Below, one piece after another: positions 36,235 to 38,804 of a stretch of 38,804 bases of DNA (position 1 is its first letter; the number at the start of each line of letters is the position of its first letter). The position numbers and the translations under genes were made by a program. The notes below the pieces were generated by a model. That model was not told where the DNA came from. It searched no databases and saw nothing but the letters and a program-made list of their open reading frames with translations. Source of the stretch: Myxococcales bacterium (lineage in GTDB: Bacteria > Myxococcota_A > Polyangia > Palsa-1104); contig PNAM01000026.1 of assembly GCA_003170275.1 (NCBI GenBank), positions 1-38,804 on the forward strand. The letters run 5' to 3'.

Positions 36235-36263
36235 TTGACGCGACGGTATGAAGTCGGATAAAA
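36235..36263 (+). promoter_or_regulatory. Sigma-70-like promoter of the YajG-like lipoprotein gene
   Basis: TTGACG (36235-36240), a 17-base spacer and ATAAAA (36258-36263), or TAAAAA with an 18-base spacer. It is about 40 bases before the ATG at 36303, with GGAGGAGG as ribosome site. Confidence 0.5.
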
Positions 36264-36302
36264 ATGAGCACCCGAAATTACATTCAGGGAGGAGGCCGTA
36301 AC

Positions 36303-36938
36303 ATGAGGAGATCAGCGCTCGTCGTTCTTGCAGCCGTAACGGCGATTGGAGTGGTTGGTGGGTGTGGACCGAAGCGGTGGTTGCTCTGGCAGGCGCGTCC
36401 CGCTGCCCCGGCCGTGGCCGGCAAGATGGCGATCACGGTCGCGGATCACCGTGAGGAGAAGAAGGGTGGCAAGGACACGCGCGTCATCGGTATCGAACCG
36501 CAGAACAACGGGTTCACCGGCCTGATTCCGCTGCCGCTCAAGCTCCGCAGCCCGACCGAAGTCGCAGACGCGCTGCGCGATCTGCTCGGCCAGGCCGCGC
36601 TATCGTCGGGCATCGGCGTGGCGCCGCAGGGCGATCCTGCGCCGACCTCCAAGCTGTCGGTCGAAGTGCAGACCTTCTGGTGCACCGGCTTCCCGCCGGT
36701 CATGAAGGTGAACATCACCGCCAGCGCGATCCTGCTCGGGCCGGACGGCGCGGTGCGCGTCCCCGGCCAGCCGCTGCAGGCGGAAGACGGCTCGGTGAGC
36801 TGCCAGCATGCGTACATGAAGGCGCTCAACACGCTGTACACCAATGCGCAGGGCCTGTTCAGCCAGCAGCCGGTCCACGACGCGGCGACCGGCGCCGGCG
36901 GTGGTGCACCTCCGCCTCCTCCGCCCGCGGGCGGCTAG
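36303..36938 (+). CDS. YajG-like lipoprotein with Pro-rich tail
   Basis: A 211-residue lipoprotein (MRRSALVVLAAVTAIGVVGG then CGP). The mature domain has strands and a helix in the order of YajG/uncharacterised lipoproteins (KMAITVADHRE, RSPTEVADALRDLLGQAALS, KLSVEVQTFWCT, VKVNITASAILLGPDG). The C-terminus is a Gly/Pro tail (GGGAPPPPPPAGG). The GGAGGAGG site chooses this ATG over the one at 36264. Function unknown. A strong terminator follows. Confidence 0.75.
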   Translation: MRRSALVVLAAVTAIGVVGGCGPKRWLLWQARPAAPAVAGKMAITVADHREEKKGGKDTRVIGIEPQNNGFTGLIPLPLKLRSPTEVADALRDLLGQAALSSGIGVAPQGDPAPTSKLSVEVQTFWCTGFPPVMKVNITASAILLGPDGAVRVPGQPLQAEDGSVSCQHAYMKALNTLYTNAQGLFSQQPVHDAATGAGGGAPPPPPPAGG

Positions 36939-36973
36939 GCAACACCCGATTCCCGATCGAACCCCGATCGAAC

Positions 36974-37015
36974 AAAGAGGAGAGCTGCCTTCCAGCGGCT
37001 CTCCTCTTTTCTTTT
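36974..37015 (+). terminator. Rho-independent terminator after the YajG-like gene
   Basis: A 12-base perfect stem (AAAGAGGAGAGC at 36974-36985 with GCTCTCCTCTTT at 36998-37009), a 12-base loop and a T-rich tail on the plus strand. It could serve the convergent duplicated-domain gene too, though its tail on that side is weaker. Confidence 0.85.
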
Positions 37016-37036
37016 CCGGATTCGCGAGCGCTCCCT

Positions 37037-37945
37037 CTATTCCTGGTCGATGGGCTGCCCGCCTGGCGGAGGCGCGGCCACGCCGGGGGTGAACGCTTGC
37101 ATCGCGAGCTGTCCCTGGCCGCGCTTGATCTTGCCGACCAGCTTGTAGGGGCCGGGGAACTTCGCGCAGTAGGTGATGTGCGGCGAGATCGACTTGTCGC
37201 TGGTGTCCTTGGAGACCGTCCTGCCCGTCGGGTCGAAGAGATAGATGCTCAGCTGCTGCACGCCCGGCCCGACGGTGCCGATCACCGTGTAGCAGCGGCC
37301 CGCGTCGAGCGACACCGTGAATGGGACCTCCTGCTGCTCCATGCCGGGGCCGCAGAACACCGGCGACGCGGGCACCTGACCGGGCGCGAACGAGCCCGCG
37401 AGCTGATGCAGCTGACCCGCAAACGGCGGCTGTGGCGGCGGCGCATAGGCTTGCGGCGGCGGTTGGTAGGCCGGCGGCGGCGGCGCGTAGGCTTGCGGCG
37501 GCGGCTGGTAGGCTGGCGGCGGCGGCGCGCCCGTCGGTGCGGTGAACGCCTGGATCGCCAGCTCGCCCTGCCCGCGTTTGATCTTGCCGAGGATCTTGTA
37601 GCTGCCCGGCCAGCGCGTGCACCACGTGACGCGCGGCGCGATCGACTTGTCGCTGGTGTCCTTGGCGACCGTCTTTCCCGTCGGATCGAAGAGATAGATG
37701 CTCAGCTGCTGCACGCCCGGCCCGACGGTGCCGACGAACGTGTAGCAGCGCCCGAGCTCGAGCGGGACCAGGAACGGAACCTCCTGGTTCTGCTGCCCGA
37801 ACCCGGCGAACACCGGCGACGCGGGTACCTGCCCCGGCGCCGCCGATTGCGCGATCGACTGCAGCTGGCCGACGAGCTGGGGCGACTGCGCGCGCGCGGA
37901 GGTTGTGAGACCGATCACACCGACGAGAACGACGAAATTTCTCAT
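37037..37945 (-). CDS. Secreted protein with two copies of an unknown domain and a Pro-rich linker
   Basis: A 302-residue protein with a signal peptide (VVLVGVIGLTTSARA). Two copies of a domain of about 110 residues (about 27-138 and 176-288) share APGQVPASPVF, GRCYT, GTVGPGVQQLSIYLFDPTG, DTSDKSI and KIKRGQGxLAxQAFT, and each has a Cys in GRCYT plus one in the later WCTRW/YCAKF position, a possible disulfide. They are joined by a Pro/Ala/Tyr/Gln linker of 14-residue repeats. The copies are very similar, so duplication is recent. Function unknown. It lies 13 bases after the Tes-like gene. Confidence 0.8.
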   Translation of the reverse strand: MRNFVVLVGVIGLTTSARAQSPQLVGQLQSIAQSAAPGQVPASPVFAGFGQQNQEVPFLVPLELGRCYTFVGTVGPGVQQLSIYLFDPTGKTVAKDTSDKSIAPRVTWCTRWPGSYKILGKIKRGQGELAIQAFTAPTGAPPPPAYQPPPQAYAPPPPAYQPPPQAYAPPPQPPFAGQLHQLAGSFAPGQVPASPVFCGPGMEQQEVPFTVSLDAGRCYTVIGTVGPGVQQLSIYLFDPTGRTVSKDTSDKSISPHITYCAKFPGPYKLVGKIKRGQGQLAMQAFTPGVAAPPPGGQPIDQE

Positions 37946-37958
37946 GCGCGGCAGTATA

Positions 37959-38804
37959 TCAGGCCGGCGCGATCACCTTAAGCTTGATCGGCTGCCCTTC
38001 GACGCGCGCGCTGATCGGGTTGAGGAACTCGGGCAGCTCGAGCGCTTCGTTCTTGGCGTAGACCGGGTGCCGGCCGTGCTTGCGGTACCACTCGGCGACC
38101 GTGGCGTTGGCGAGCATCTTCTCGACGATGTTGCGCCAGCCGACGCCGGTGTTGTACGCGCAGAACGAGATCTCGCCCATCTGCGTGCCGTACGGGATGA
38201 TGCACATCTCGGTGCGGCGGAAGTCGTAGTTGAACAGATCCTGGAACCACATCCCGGCGACGAACAGCACGCGCCACTCGAACTCGTGCGCGTCGGTCTC
38301 GAACTCGCCGACCTTCTTGCCGCGCGCGCCCGACTGCGACAGCAGCTGCTTCATCAGCTCGTTGAAGGTGTAGCCGGGCGGCGCGTGCTCGGGCATGTAG
38401 TTCTTGAGCAGCGCCACGCCGAGCTGCGCGACGGTGATGGCCTTGCCCTGGTTGCCGTCGGTGATCACGCCGATGTCGTCGAGCAGCCCCTCCATGTCGA
38501 GGAACTGGGTGAGCGGCACCATCTGGTGCGTCTTCTTGTTGACCATCAGCACCGTGCCGATGCCGCAGTTCGGGTGGCAGCCGCACTTCATCGAGCCCCA
38601 CTCGGCGTCCTTGCCCATGAGCTGATCGACCAGATCGGAGAACGGCCCCAGCGCGGACAGCGGGAACCAGTCGCGCATCGGCTCGGTCACGCCGGTCTGC
38701 GCCTTGACGTCGTAGGCCAGGTGCGACAGCGTGTAGCGCTGCTTCTGACGCAGCTCTTCCTCGATGTCCTCGTCGCGGCCGGTGAACGACACCGGCTGGA
38801 ACGA
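37959..38804 (-). CDS. Tes-like radical-SAM protein, C-terminal part
   Basis: The start is outside the window; 281 codons are visible. It begins FQPVSFTGRDEDIEEELRQ, a conserved post-barrel stretch of radical-SAM proteins of the MJ0619/Tes class. It continues with a Cys motif (MKCGCHPNCGIGTVLMV), and the C-terminal segment MWFQDLFNYDFRRTEMCIIP then GEISFCAYNTG, which parallels MHFMD-YNFDLERVxRCxIHY-PFCxYNT in archaeal tetraether synthases. Those enzymes couple lipid tails to make membrane-spanning lipids. The catalytic CxxxCxxC motif lies upstream and is not visible, and other radical-SAM functions remain possible. It shares a transcript with the duplicated-domain gene. Confidence 0.65.
   Translation of the reverse strand, partial: SFQPVSFTGRDEDIEEELRQKQRYTLSHLAYDVKAQTGVTEPMRDWFPLSALGPFSDLVDQLMGKDAEWGSMKCGCHPNCGIGTVLMVNKKTHQMVPLTQFLDMEGLLDDIGVITDGNQGKAITVAQLGVALLKNYMPEHAPPGYTFNELMKQLLSQSGARGKKVGEFETDAHEFEWRVLFVAGMWFQDLFNYDFRRTEMCIIPYGTQMGEISFCAYNTGVGWRNIVEKMLANATVAEWYRKHGRHPVYAKNEALELPEFLNPISARVEGQPIKLKVIAPA

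Overview
The window is GC-rich, almost fully coding DNA from a bacterium that is most likely a member of Myxococcota or a close deltaproteobacterial relative. This is inferred from gene content, not from a marker tree. The supporting signs are many secreted lipoproteins, CNGxDDNCDGxxDEG (MopE-type) calcium/copper-motif repeats, a giant Cys-rich surface protein with a Gly/Leu/Arg-rich C-terminal anchor, an ExbB-ExbD-ExbD set, and sterol biosynthesis genes. No tRNA, rRNA, CRISPR array, insertion sequence or phage module was seen.

Layout. 1-3.4 kb: the 3' end of an RND pump gene, a lipoprotein gene interrupted by an in-frame TGA, an exported SAM methyltransferase, a small lipoprotein and an FG-GAP/VCBS-repeat lipoprotein. 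3.4-11.4 kb (minus strand): a giant secreted protein of about 2,030 residues, split by a one-base frameshift near 9,221. It carries 28 tandem repeats that look like the C-terminal half of the ADAM/snake-venom disintegrin domain, then a von Willebrand A domain, MopE repeats, Cys-rich modules and an anchor. It is followed, with ATGA coupling, by a MopE/SUMF1 lipoprotein. 11.5-18.1 kb (plus): an iron-permease-like protein, an AI-2E family permease, an unknown secreted protein, a DUF3494 ice-binding lipoprotein, a DUF4398/OmpA pair, a 38-residue lipoprotein-like peptide, a soluble transhydrogenase (SthA) and an acyltransferase.

18.1-29.6 kb is a lipid/sterol region. It holds a geranylgeranyl-reductase-type flavoprotein with an 8-TM partner, glycyl-tRNA synthetase with two paralogous small lipoproteins, an alpha/beta hydrolase overlapping a DGAT2/TMEM68-like acyltransferase, an oxidosqualene cyclase (DCTAE motif) co-directional with a 3beta-HSD/C4-decarboxylase-like SDR, a plant-SMT1-like sterol C24-methyltransferase, and an ERG24/DHCR7-family sterol reductase. 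Together these can cyclise oxidosqualene, process C3/C4, alkylate C24 and reduce a ring double bond; squalene epoxidase of the classical type and CYP51 are not in the window. Two near-identical palindromes (22,505-22,524 and 27,369-27,388) sit about 42 nt upstream of the hydrolase and of the SDR-cyclase operon, which suggests one shared regulator.

29.6-38.8 kb: a HEAT-repeat lipoprotein, a clear terminator, an ExbB/ExbD/ExbD motor, several secreted proteins (beta-helix lipoprotein, PEGA protein, YajG-like lipoprotein, a protein with two tandem copies of an unknown domain), and, at the edge, the C-terminal part of a radical-SAM protein resembling archaeal tetraether synthase (Tes). Sterols plus a Tes-like enzyme make this a possible membrane-lipid remodelling locus.
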